From Clostridiales bacterium (GTDB lineage Bacteria > Bacillota > Sulfobacillia > CADDZV01), in the NCBI GenBank assembly GCA_902812875.1, contig CADDZV010000003.1, positions 1-64,000 of the forward strand: 64,000 nucleotides of DNA, in the 5' to 3' direction. Positions 34,721 to 43,701 of the stretch are shown one piece after another; position 1 is the first letter of the stretch, and each line of letters opens with the position of its first letter. Position numbers and translations under genes: made by a program. The notes beneath the pieces were generated by a model. The model did no database searches, was not told the DNA's origin, and worked only from the letters and a program-made list of their open reading frames with translations.

Positions 34721-37205
34721 GTGAGGAAAATCGCAGTCGTAGCCGTGGCACTGCTACTGATCCTGGCCGGTGTGGCAGGCTTTATCTGGTACTGGACCGT
34801 CGACCGGCCCGTGACCTCGTACACGGGTACGGTCGCGGCGGCCGTGCAGGACCGGGTTACAGTGTACCGCGACGGGTATGGCGTACCCCACATCGTGGCC
34901 CAGAACGAGCATGACCTCTACTTCGTCCAGGGCTACCTCATGGCCCAGGACCGCCTGTTCCAGGTGGACCTCACGCGCCGGGCGGTAACCGGCACTCTCA
35001 GCGAGATATTCGGCAAGGACTTCCTCAAGAAAGACGAGTTTTTGCGTACCATGGGCTTTTACCGGACCGCCCAGGCGGCGGTGCCGGCCTTGGCACCAGA
35101 AGAACGGCAAATCCTCCAGGCTTATGCCGACGGCGTAAACTTCTACATCGACACCCACTTGGGCGATCTTCCGGTGGAGTTCACTCTCCTTCGTTACCGC
35201 CCGGAGCATTGGGAAATCGCCGATTCCCTGGCCATAGGCAAGTACATGGCCTGGACACTCGGCGGAAACATGGACCAGGAGATTTTCATGCTGGCGGCCG
35301 CCAAGCTGCTGGGCCCGGAAAAAGCCTTGTCGCTGGCGCCCGTCTACCCGGCCAGTGCCCCGACCATCATCACGGAAACCGAACGCCTGGCTTTCCATCC
35401 ACCGGCCGGTTTGGCCGCCGCGGAGACAACCCTACGCCGGCACCTACGCAGTCGGCCTGACGGCATGGGCCGACAGTTTGCAGGTTAACAAAGCCCAGGC
35501 GGAAGCGATGCTCGACCTCGCCGCCCTCGTCCAGTCCGCGCGTGGCCTGGCCGGCCCGCTGACCGATCTCGGCAGCAACAACTGGGTGGTAAGCGGAAGC
35601 CGCACGGCGTCGGGCCTCCCTATCCTGGCCAACGACATGCACCTTCAGCTTGGTGTGCCCTCGATCTGGTACCAGCAGCAACTGACCATACCGGGCCGTA
35701 TGAATGTCACCGGGGTCATGTTTCCCGGGGTGCCAGGGGTGATTGTCGGGCACAACGATCGCATCGCCTGGGGTGTTACAATGTAAATCCAGATGTGCAG
35801 GACCTTTATATTGAAAAGCCCAACCCTGATAACCCACACCAGTTTCAGTACGAAGGCCACTGGGAGGATGCCCGTGTCATTCATGAGCAAATCCCGGTCA
35901 AGGGACAGAAAGATCCGGTGCCATTCGACATCGTGATCACGCGGCACGGACCGATCATATCCAGCGTGGAACCAGGTGTAGATGTACCGCTGGCTCTCCG
36001 GTGGACCGCCCTCGACCAGACCGACGAGGTAGCGGCCGTAATCGGCATGGACAAGGCCAGGAACTGGCAGGAGTTTGAAGCCGCCCTGCGCCACTTCATG
36101 GTTCCCGCTCAGAATTTCGTTTACGCCGATGTGGACGGCCACATTGCTTACCGGGCCAACGGGCTGATACCAATCCGCAAGAAAGGCAACGGACTGATGC
36201 CGGTGCCGGGGTGGGTAAGCGATTACGAGTGGCAGGGTTACATCCCCTGGGCGGAACTCCCGCAAGTCTTCGATCCGGCCCGCGGCTATATCGTGACCGC
36301 AAACAACAAGGTCATCGACGACTCCTACCCCTATTTCTTGACCCAGGAGTGGGCTCCGCCTTACCGGGCGATCGAAATCACCCGGCGGCTGACCGCCAAG
36401 ACCAGTCTCACCACCGCCGACATGACGGCCATCCAGAACGAGTGTTACAACCAGGAGGCCGCCCGGCTACTGCCGTCATGGCTCGTAGTGATCAAGCCGT
36501 CCGGTCCGCAGGATAAGGCAGCGTACGAAGCCTTGCAGGAATACGCCCGCACCCCGGAGGACACCCCCGATTCCGTCGGAGCAAGCGTTTTCCACGTGAT
36601 GTACAACGACGCACTGGCGGCTACTTTTCAAGACGAGATGGGTGACGAGCTTTACAAACAGTTTTTGGAGAGTGGTTCCCCGGTGAACGTTTTCGACAAC
36701 CTGCCGGAGGACTCGCCGTGGTTTGACGACGTCACCACACCGCAAAAGGAAACCAAGGCCGATATCCTGCAAAGGGCGTTCCAAAAAGCGGTAGAAGACC
36801 TCTCGCGCCAGTACGGCCCCGACACCTCCCGGTGGACATGGGGACGGCTACACACGATCACCTTTGCCCACCCGCTCGGGAGCGTGAAGCCGCTCGATCG
36901 CCTGTTCAACGTAGGACCGTTTGCTTACACCGGCAGCAACGCCACCCCAGGGGCGGCCTCGTAACCGGCTCGGAGGAGATTTTGCGATCGAAAGCGGGGC
37001 ACCCTGGCGGTACACAGTCGACATGGCGGACCCTGCCCATGCCCTCGACGTGGAAGCCACCGGCGTGTCGGGCCAGCCGCGTTCGCCCCATTACCAGGAC
37101 CAAGTGCAGATGTGGCTACAAGGACAATACAAAACCATGACGTTTGACCTGGCCGAGGTGGAAAAGGACCCCGGGACCGTCACGCAGCAGTTTGTGCCGC
37201 GCTGA
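34721..37205 (+). pseudogene. Penicillin acylase family Ntn hydrolase, broken by three frameshifts
   Basis: Together the pieces encode about 828 residues, normal for a penicillin amidase-type enzyme, with an N-terminal membrane or signal segment (KIAVVAVALLLILAGVAGFIW). Frame 1 runs 34721 to about 35440, frame 2 from there to 35786 with the nucleophile in DLGSNNWVVSG, frame 3 from about 35780 to about 36955, and frame 4 to 37205. The breaks fit an extra C in ACAACCCTACG near 35430, a missing A in GTTACAATGTAA near 35780 (restoring VTNVNPDVQDLYIE), and an extra G in CCAGGGGCGG near 36950. Apart from these the coding sequence looks intact. Either a young pseudogene or homopolymer sequencing errors; I cannot tell which. 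Confidence 0.85.
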
Positions 37206-37213
37206 AATACGGC

Positions 37214-38542
37214 TCAGCGTGAAAGTCTTGCCTGTACCGACCGAACTACGCTGGCCGCCCGGGTTTCTTTCAACAACCGCTCCCACACCGGCGGCGCGAG
37301 CAGCGACAGCATGGCAGAACCGCTGGCGGTACGGAGCTCCGGATCGTGCGCCACTGCTTTCTCCCACCGGCGTGCAGTCTCGCCTGTGCGTCCCCGCACA
37401 GCGGCCAGCACGCCAAGGTCGAAAAAGACGCGGGCATCCTCGGGACCAAGCTCGGCTGCCTTTCGCAGGGCCTTTTCTGCCTCGCCGTACCGGTGTAAAA
37501 GCCCAAGGGTCTCACCGAGATACAGGAAGACATTCGGATTCCGGACATCGAGGCGCGACAGCGATTCCCAGTAGGGCAAGGCATCCTGAGGTCGCCCAAG
37601 CTGCAGGTACGCCACGCCGAGGTTGTACACTGCCTGCAGGTGCTGCGGGTGATGCTGCACGACATCAGACCACAGCTCCACCGCCTTTTCGAAATCGTGG
37701 GCACGGGCCCGCTCCAGTCCCAGGTTGAACAGGGCCACCGGGTCGTGCGGCGATATCGCAAGGACGTCGTGCCAAGTGTTTTGGGCCTTTTCAATGTCGC
37801 CCAGGCTCGCGTATACCCCGCCCAGGGTGTTGCGCGTGTCGACATCGTCCGGCCGGAGGGCGGCTGCCTGCAATAGCGGCTCGATCGCATCCTGCGGGCG
37901 GTTCTGGCGAATGTAGGCCATGCCAATGTTGTACAAGGCATCTGCCCGCCCGCCGTCGAGGGTCAAGGCCTGCCGGCTGTGGGCAATGGATTCGTCATAC
38001 TCGCCCAAGTCAAGCAACAACGCCCCCAGGTTCACCTGCAGCGACACGTCTTGCGGAATAAGCTTCGCTGCCTCCTCCCAAGCCGTGCGTGCCTCGGCGA
38101 GCTTTCCTTGGGCGATGAGGGCTTCGCCCATATACACATACGAAACAGCCTTTTGCGGCGATTGGTCGTGCGCCACCGCCGTCCGGAATTCTTCGACGGC
38201 TTCGTCCAGGCGCCCCTGGAGCATGAGGGATTTTCCCATGAGGTGGTGGGCAGGGGCGTAATCGGGCCTGGCCTTGATCACGCGGCGAAGCTCTGCCTGC
38301 GCCTTGTCGAGCTGTCCAGTCTCGGCATAACAGGCCGCCAGAAAATAACGCGCCAGGTGTTGCCGTGGATCCTGTTTTAGCAGGATTTCAAACTGGGTGA
38401 TGGCCTCTTGGGTCTGGCCGGCATCCATGAGCTGCCCGGCCAAGCTGAACCGGGCGCGGAAGTCGCGGGGGTCCTTGTCAAGCCGCCGGCGGAGCTCCTC
38501 GATGCCCGCCGGTGAAGCAGAAGCTGCCCTTTGGTTTTCCAT
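37214..38542 (-). CDS. TPR-repeat protein
   Basis: A 442-residue cytosolic protein of consecutive tetratricopeptide repeats with the canonical spacing of W/L-G-Y-A-P positions, such as PRQHLARYFLAACYAETGQLDKAQAELRRVIKARPDY and ADALYNIGMAYIRQNRPQDAIEPLLQAAALRPDD. No catalytic domain, signal peptide or membrane helix is evident. AAGGTGAG precedes the ATG at 38542 with a five-base gap. It is unrelated in arrangement to the TPR gene at 32466 and lies between the penicillin acylase remnant (convergent) and mntH (upstream, same strand, 103 bases away). Its partner is unknown. Confidence 0.85.
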   Translation of the reverse strand: MENQRAASASPAGIEELRRRLDKDPRDFRARFSLAGQLMDAGQTQEAITQFEILLKQDPRQHLARYFLAACYAETGQLDKAQAELRRVIKARPDYAPAHHLMGKSLMLQGRLDEAVEEFRTAVAHDQSPQKAVSYVYMGEALIAQGKLAEARTAWEEAAKLIPQDVSLQVNLGALLLDLGEYDESIAHSRQALTLDGGRADALYNIGMAYIRQNRPQDAIEPLLQAAALRPDDVDTRNTLGGVYASLGDIEKAQNTWHDVLAISPHDPVALFNLGLERARAHDFEKAVELWSDVVQHHPQHLQAVYNLGVAYLQLGRPQDALPYWESLSRLDVRNPNVFLYLGETLGLLHRYGEAEKALRKAAELGPEDARVFFDLGVLAAVRGRTGETARRWEKAVAHDPELRTASGSAMLSLLAPPVWERLLKETRAASVVRSVQARLSR

Positions 38543-38645
38543 TTTGTCTCACCTTCCCCCAGGACGTGCTTCAATGGTTCGCCCGCCCGGATAATGTTCC
38601 CTGCCAAAAGGTCCTTGTTGCCCCGGGGAGCCGGTTGCAGGGCCG

Positions 38646-39941
38646 CTACAATATCGACCAGTAAAGCAAAAGCACGTTCAGTCCCACCACGACCGTGGCC
38701 GTCAGCACGGCGAGGGCAAATTCCCACTTGCCGGAGGCAAATTCACCCATTACTGCTGGGTCGCGCGTCAGGACGATTAAAGGCACCATGGTAAATGGCA
38801 ACTGGATGCTCAAAACCACCTGGCTCCATATGAGCAACGCAAACGGGTCCGGTGCCAGGGCGATGGCCGCTACCACCACCGCTCCCGACAGGATCAGTAT
38901 TCCTCGCAACCAAAGGCCGCGTTCGTCTTCCGGCCGCCCGAGGTAGCCCATGATGATGCCCGCTTTTGATAGCGAGGACGTCAGCGACGAGCCCCACCCG
39001 CACGCCAGGAGTGCGGCGGCAAAAAGTACTCCCGCCACGTTGCCCACGAGCGGGCGCAGGCTCAGGGCGGCCTGGCTGATGGTCTGCACGACGATGCCGT
39101 GCGGGTAAAATACCGTGGCCGCCACGATGATCATGGAGGAATTGATGAGCCAACCAGTGAGCATGGCCATGACGGTGTCGATAGAAGCAAAACGCAAAAG
39201 GCGCCGCCGGTGCTGGCCGGTTCCCCATTCACGGGCGCGAATCACGTTCGAATGAAGATAGAGGTTGTGCGGCATCACCACGGCCCCGAGCATACCCATG
39301 GCGAGGAACAGGCTCTTTTGATCCACGTGGACCATGAAAGCGTGCGGCCACACGGCGATCCAGTCTGGGCGGACTATGATGAGCTCCACCAGGTAGATCA
39401 CCGCTACCACCTGGAGGAACGCCAAAAGAATGTGCTCGAGCCGGCGATACTGCTCGCGGTACACCAGTACGTTCACCACCACGCCGGTAATCACCGCCCC
39501 AAGCCAGCGTGGAACACCAAAAAGAAGCTCGAGCCCGAGCGCACCACCCAGATATTCGGCCAGATCGGTGGCGATGCAAGCCAAGGTGATGGTGATACCC
39601 AGAAACCCTGCCGCGGCAGGCGAAAAACGCGTCCTGATGTTAGAAGCCAGGGACAGTCCTGTGACGGCTCCCAGCCTGGCTGCCATCTGTTGCAGGAGAA
39701 TCAGCATCAATGTAGAGGCAGTAATGACCCACAACAGGTCATACTGGAACTGGGAACCGCCGGCCATGTTGGTAGCCCAGTTACCAGGGTCAATGAATCC
39801 CAGGGTGACGAGAAAACCAGGCCCGAGGTAGGAGAGGAGTTCGCGGTTGAAAAGCCCGCGCCAAAAAGCCAGAAGGCGAGCCGCCTGGCTTTGCCGGTAG
39901 ATTTGCACCCCGGCAGGGCTAAAATTCTCACGCACAGACAC
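38646..39941 (-). CDS. mntH: Nramp-family divalent metal (Mn2+/Fe2+) transporter
   Basis: A 431-residue proton-coupled metal importer with eleven or so membrane helices. The helix 1 metal motif DPGN is at residues 51-54 (GFIDPGNWATNM) and the helix 6 motif is MPHNLYLHS near residue 220, with the Met and His used for metal selectivity. The GTG at 39941 follows AAGAGGTG by six bases; a GTG two codons later and one three codons earlier are alternatives. It is divergent from a GDT1-family gene, and that family includes Mn2+ exporters, so the pair may balance manganese. Confidence 0.93.
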   Translation of the reverse strand: MSVRENFSPAGVQIYRQSQAARLLAFWRGLFNRELLSYLGPGFLVTLGFIDPGNWATNMAGGSQFQYDLLWVITASTLMLILLQQMAARLGAVTGLSLASNIRTRFSPAAAGFLGITITLACIATDLAEYLGGALGLELLFGVPRWLGAVITGVVVNVLVYREQYRRLEHILLAFLQVVAVIYLVELIIVRPDWIAVWPHAFMVHVDQKSLFLAMGMLGAVVMPHNLYLHSNVIRAREWGTGQHRRRLLRFASIDTVMAMLTGWLINSSMIIVAATVFYPHGIVVQTISQAALSLRPLVGNVAGVLFAAALLACGWGSSLTSSLSKAGIIMGYLGRPEDERGLWLRGILILSGAVVVAAIALAPDPFALLIWSQVVLSIQLPFTMVPLIVLTRDPAVMGEFASGKWEFALAVLTATVVVGLNVLLLYWSIL

Positions 39942-39986
39942 TGCCAACACCTCTTGTCGCCGATGGCGGATTTACCCCGCCTACAC

Positions 39987-40015
39987 GGTATGGTCAGAGT
40001 CTGTGCGTGGTGCAA
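39987..40015 (-). promoter_or_regulatory. Candidate promoter of mntH
   Basis: On the minus strand TTGCAC (complement of 40010-40015) is followed after 17 bases by CATACC (complement of 39987-39992), a weak -10. The same six bases of the -35 serve as the -35 of the opposite promoter, so the two would compete. The mntH leader would begin near a small hairpin, GGCGG/CCGCC at 39965-39981. Confidence 0.4.
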
Positions 40016-40037
40016 AGCTTCCTCCCACGGGTATAAT
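40010..40037 (+). promoter_or_regulatory. Candidate promoter of the GDT1-family gene
   Basis: A perfect TATAAT at 40032-40037 lies 16 bases after GTGCAA (40010-40015). Transcription would begin about 40 bases before the TTG at 40083. It overlaps the mntH promoter on the opposite strand. Confidence 0.55.
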
Positions 40038-40082
40038 GGGTTTGCTCTTCTCGACGACCTTTTCTGCAAAGGGTGATGGCTT

Positions 40083-40355
40083 TTGGATTGGCGGCTATTC
40101 TTCACCACGCTCGGCATCATCTTTCTCGCCGAGCTCGGCGACAAAACCCAGCTCACCACCATCGCCATGTCCGCCCAAGCCGAAAAACCCTGGTCCGTCT
40201 TCTTCGGCGCCGCCCTGGCTTTGGTCCTAACCAGCCTTCTCGGGGTGGCAGTGGGTCACTTTATCACTGATCTTGTCCCTACCAGGCTTGTACACATCGG
40301 GGCCGGCATCCTGTTTGTGATCCTGGGTGTGCTTTTGATCACGGGCCGCGTATAG
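40083..40355 (+). CDS. Half-size TMEM165/GDT1 (UPF0016) family membrane protein
   Basis: A 90-residue protein with one copy of the UPF0016 unit, about three helices. The signature ELGDKTQLTTIAM, which forms the cation-binding site, is at residues 17-29. Most bacterial relatives (MntX/GDT1) have two such units in one chain of about 190-200 residues and export Mn2+ or Ca2+. A single-unit form must work as a dimer or with a second half, which is not in this window. AAAGGGTGAT lies before the TTG at 40083. Divergent placement next to mntH supports a manganese role. Confidence 0.88.
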   Translation: MDWRLFFTTLGIIFLAELGDKTQLTTIAMSAQAEKPWSVFFGAALALVLTSLLGVAVGHFITDLVPTRLVHIGAGILFVILGVLLITGRV

Positions 40356-40356
40356 C

Positions 40357-40381
40357 AAAAAGCCCGGTGGTCGGTCTTTTT
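40357..40381. terminator. Possible bidirectional terminator
   Basis: AAAAAGCC (40357-40364) faces GGTCTTTTT (40373-40381) across a short loop, giving a weak stem with T-tracts in both directions. It sits between the convergent ends of the GDT1-family gene and the first cyclic-diphosphoglycerate-synthetase-like gene and overlaps the latter's stop codon. Confidence 0.4.
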
Positions 40382-41777
40382 ATACCCCGGCTGCCACCCA
40401 GGCAGGCGTAGGCACGGGGGTTTGCCCTGGCAGCGTAGCAAGCCACGGGATGATCACGTCCCCCAGCGACGGCCGGCCGATTTCCTGCAGTTCGTAGTGC
40501 ACTCTCACCATGGGTTTGTTCACCCTCACCAGCCGCCACAGGTCGATCGGCGTAGCCACCACCACCACGTCTGCCGGCACCCGGTTGATGGTCTCTTCGA
40601 GATCGCGGATTTGCCGGCCGCTGTACCCCACCGCCGGGAGCACAAGCGTGGTCTGGGGATATCGGGCCAAAGCCTCGGCCACGGTGCCTACGGCATAGGG
40701 CCGCGGCTCCACTAGCATAGATGCTCCCCACTTCCGTGCTGCCACCACCCCTGCCCCGATCGACAGACCGCCGTGCGTAAGTGTCGGCCCGTCCTCCACC
40801 ACCAGCACCCGCCGGCCGGAGAGAAGCTGCGGCTCCGACACGCTTACGGGAGAAGCCGCCTCGACCACCACGGCGCCGGGATTTCGCCGGCGTATGTTTT
40901 CCCGTACCAGGGCGACGTTGTCAGGCAAGGCGGTGTCAATCTTGTTGATTACTACCAGATTTGCCCGCAAAAGGTTTACTTCCCCAGGGAAATACGAAAG
41001 CTCATGACCGGGCCGGTGCGGGTCGACCACGGTGATCCACAGGTCGGGAGCAAAAAACGGGACGTCGTTGTTGCCGCCATCCCAGAGAATGATGTCGGCC
41101 TCCTGTTCGGCTCGCTGCAAAATCAGCCCATAGTCCACGCCGGCGTAGACCACGTTGCCCCTGGTAATGTGCGGTTCGTACTCTTCGCGCTCTTCCACCG
41201 TGCACTCATAACGGTCGAGATCTTCGTAGGTCTGGAAACGCTGTACCACCTGGCGGCGCAAATCACCGTACGGCATGGGATGCCGCACCACGACCACACG
41301 CCGGCCTGCCGCGGTAAGTATCTCCGCTACCCGCCGGGTGGTCTGACTTTTGCCCGCCCCCGTCCGGACGGCTGTCACTGCCACGACCGGCTTGTGGGCT
41401 TTCAGCATCGTATGACCAGGCCCGAGCAACCGAAAATCCGCCGCGAGAGCGAGGGCCATCGAAGCCCTGTCCATGACATAGTCGAAAGACACATCGCTAT
41501 ACGAAAAGACTATCTGTTCGATGGGCCGGCCCTCTTGGCGACAAGACGCGACGAGACTGGGAAGGTCCTCCTCCGGAATGATGGGTATGCCCTGTGGGTA
41601 GCCGGGCCCCGCCAGTTCCGGTGGGTAGGCCCGACCAGCGATATCAGGGATCTGGGCGGCAGTAAAGGCAACCACCTCATAGGTAGGGTTGCCGCGGAAG
41701 AACATGTTGAAGTTGTGAAAATCCCGTCCGGCTGCGCCCATAATCACGACGCGCACCGGCTTGTCCATGTCTGGCAA
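40380..41777 (-). CDS. Cyclic 2,3-diphosphoglycerate synthetase-like P-loop protein, paralog A
   Basis: A 465-residue protein close in length to archaeal cyclic 2,3-diphosphoglycerate synthetase, which uses ATP to cyclise 2,3-diphosphoglycerate. An N-terminal Rossmann-like part begins VVIMGAAGRDFHNFN; the P-loop is RTGAGKSQTTRRV (GxGKS at residues 140-144), followed by VVRHPMPYGDLRRQ, EEREEYEPH, DIILWDGGNND and VINKID, a G4-like motif. The TTG at 41777 follows GGGAGGCGG. It strongly resembles the protein at 43702-45015. Family membership is by pattern recognition; the reaction in bacteria is not established. It is last in a run of eight genes that includes argF, arcC and the AmmeMemoRadiSam genes. 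Confidence 0.8.
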   Translation of the reverse strand: MPDMDKPVRVVIMGAAGRDFHNFNMFFRGNPTYEVVAFTAAQIPDIAGRAYPPELAGPGYPQGIPIIPEEDLPSLVASCRQEGRPIEQIVFSYSDVSFDYVMDRASMALALAADFRLLGPGHTMLKAHKPVVAVTAVRTGAGKSQTTRRVAEILTAAGRRVVVVRHPMPYGDLRRQVVQRFQTYEDLDRYECTVEEREEYEPHITRGNVVYAGVDYGLILQRAEQEADIILWDGGNNDVPFFAPDLWITVVDPHRPGHELSYFPGEVNLLRANLVVINKIDTALPDNVALVRENIRRRNPGAVVVEAASPVSVSEPQLLSGRRVLVVEDGPTLTHGGLSIGAGVVAARKWGASMLVEPRPYAVGTVAEALARYPQTTLVLPAVGYSGRQIRDLEETINRVPADVVVVATPIDLWRLVRVNKPMVRVHYELQEIGRPSLGDVIIPWLATLPGQTPVPTPAWVAAGV

Positions 41778-41840
41778 GTTGACCGCCTCCCGGAACGAAT
41801 TCGGGTTACCCCGAACTATGATGATCCGCCCCGGGAAAAA

Positions 41841-42971
41841 CTAACCTGCCTTTGTAAGCTGGTCGTCAGACAAAGGCCAGCGTCCCGCCCGCACCAGGGC
41901 GTCAACTGCCCGAACCACGGAGGGATCAAACTGGCTGCCGCTGCCGCGGTGCAGCTCCTGGAGAGCTTCCGCCGCCGTGCGGCCCGCATGGTAGGCGCGG
42001 CCCGAGGTCATGGCATCGAAGGCGTCGGCCACGAGAATAACGTGCGACAAAAGAGGAATATCCTCACCCCGCAGTCCGGCCGGATAGCCCCCGCCGTCCC
42101 AGCGTTCGTGGTGATGGGCAACCGCCTTCGCCACCTCTGTCAGTTCCGCGGCCCGGGACAGGATATAGGCACCAGCGGCCGGGTGCTCTTTGATCACCGC
42201 CCACTCCTTGTCCGTCAGGCGCCCCGGCTTGTGGAGGATTTCCTCGGGAACGTGAATCTTGCCGATGTCATGCAGAAGAGCACTGAAACGCAAAGCGGAA
42301 AGCTCCTGCCGGGAAAGCCCGAGCTCACTGGCGATCAGCAGGGCGTACTTTTGCACCCGCCGCGAATGGCCGTAAGTATAAGGGTCCTTGCTGTCGACCG
42401 CCGCCGCCAGGCTTTCGACCATGTGGTTCAACAGATTCCTCTCCCGCCGTTGCTGGTAGATAAACGCATCTGCCATTACGTCGGCCATGAGGCCGAAGGC
42501 GACAAAAAACACTGCGTCCGTGGCCGTAACTGTCTTGATGATCCCCTGTGCCGGGTGGTGCGGCGAGAAGGTGGCCACCACCCATACTGCCGCCAGTGCC
42601 CCAAGCCCTACCACCAGACCCGAATGGCGGTAGGTGCGCACCCCTGAAACCCCGATGACCATGTACATGAGCGGGACATACACACTGTCAGCGCCGCCCG
42701 AGCCCCAGGCCAGCCATGCCACGGCCGCTACGTCCAACGCCACCAGCCACCCCTGGCATTGCCGCCACCGCGCCGAGCGGTCCCCCATCGCCGCATTAGC
42801 AATCAGAAAGCATAGGTTCACGAAAACCACAGTATATACGACGCTTTTGTTCCCAGCCTCCGCGGGCGGAGAGATGTAGTGTAGGGCGAGGATGGCCATG
42901 GCAAGAGCACCACGGTAGTACGTCTCGGTGGTCAGGTGCAGGTTTCGCAAGCGGAGAGAACGGTGCTGCAA
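41841..42971 (-). CDS. Membrane-bound HD-GYP phosphodiesterase
   Basis: A 376-residue protein with about five to six membrane helices in residues 20-165 and a cytoplasmic HD-GYP domain in roughly 175-360. The catalytic HD is in LLHDIGKIHVPEEIL, and the GYP motif is intact in HHERWDGGGYPAGLRGEDIP. Proteins of this class hydrolyse cyclic di-GMP. The N-terminal membrane part is a short, unnamed sensor. The TTG at 42971 follows AGGGGGG by six bases. It lies between the two cyclic-diphosphoglycerate-synthetase-like genes with the DedA gene, all on the same strand. The signal it reads is unknown. Confidence 0.9.
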   Translation of the reverse strand: MQHRSLRLRNLHLTTETYYRGALAMAILALHYISPPAEAGNKSVVYTVVFVNLCFLIANAAMGDRSARWRQCQGWLVALDVAAVAWLAWGSGGADSVYVPLMYMVIGVSGVRTYRHSGLVVGLGALAAVWVVATFSPHHPAQGIIKTVTATDAVFFVAFGLMADVMADAFIYQQRRERNLLNHMVESLAAAVDSKDPYTYGHSRRVQKYALLIASELGLSRQELSALRFSALLHDIGKIHVPEEILHKPGRLTDKEWAVIKEHPAAGAYILSRAAELTEVAKAVAHHHERWDGGGYPAGLRGEDIPLLSHVILVADAFDAMTSGRAYHAGRTAAEALQELHRGSGSQFDPSVVRAVDALVRAGRWPLSDDQLTKAG

Positions 42972-43057
42972 GCTTTACCCCCCTTGGGGTTTCGCATTGC
43001 CAACCACCCCACACAATTCGACATTTTCCATGCTATTTCATGCCGCAGTATCACCGC

Positions 43058-43660
43058 TCAGTGCTGGTGGGAGACAACCCGCCACCCCACGGCCAGCAAG
43101 ACCAATACCACTCCCGCCGCTACCACGAGGTCAAGGCGGTGGAAAAGCGGCTCGATGATCTGCCAATTCTCTCCCAGTTTATACCCGACGTACATCAGGC
43201 CGGCTGACCACGGCAGCGACCCCAGGGCGGAGTACACTATGAACCTCAGTAAAGGCATGCGGGCGATCCCGGCCGGCAACGAAATAAATGTGCGCACACC
43301 CGGTACGAGGCGGCCGAAAAACACTGTGGCCTCCCCATACCGCTGAAACCAGTCCTCCGCCCGCAAAAGCCCGTGCGGTGAAATAAACACATAGCGGCCG
43401 TACCGTGCGAGAAGCGGGCGTCCTCCCCAAAACCCCACATAATAGGACACCACCGACCCCGCCAGGCCGCCGGCGATCGCCGCCAGCAAAGCCGCGGCAA
43501 AACCAACATGTCCAGTGAACACGAGATAACCGGCAAAGGGAAGGATGACCTCGCTGGGCAAAGGAATGGCGGCACTCTCGATGGCCATCTCCACCCCGAT
43601 ACCCCATACACCCCAAGCAGCCAGATATTGCACTATCAGGTTTACCACGTGACTTGGCAC
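43058..43660 (-). CDS. DedA family membrane protein
   Basis: A 200-residue member of the DedA/VTT superfamily; characterised members move polyprenyl-phosphate or phospholipids between membrane leaflets. Typical sequences are IESAAIPLPSEVILPFAGYLVF near residue 25, the glycine-rich GGLAGSVVSYYVGFWGG, and the re-entrant FFGRLVPGVRTFISLPAGIARMPLLRF with the conserved Arg residues. The GTG at 43660 has GGGGAGG five bases upstream and gives the normal length; a codon at 43693 was rejected. It starts 41 bases after the end of paralog B of the cyclic-diphosphoglycerate-synthetase-like pair. Confidence 0.93.
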   Translation of the reverse strand: MPSHVVNLIVQYLAAWGVWGIGVEMAIESAAIPLPSEVILPFAGYLVFTGHVGFAAALLAAIAGGLAGSVVSYYVGFWGGRPLLARYGRYVFISPHGLLRAEDWFQRYGEATVFFGRLVPGVRTFISLPAGIARMPLLRFIVYSALGSLPWSAGLMYVGYKLGENWQIIEPLFHRLDLVVAAGVVLVLLAVGWRVVSHQH

Positions 43661-43701
43661 GTCATCCTCCCCTTGCCGGTCGTGCTCCAGCACCCCTCAG
43701 C

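Noticed and set aside
40773-42647. Open frame of about 620 codons on the plus strand, crossing two minus-strand genes
   Set aside because: It spans the boundary between the cPGS-like gene and the HD-GYP gene, both well supported, and has no domain pattern or ribosome binding site of its own.
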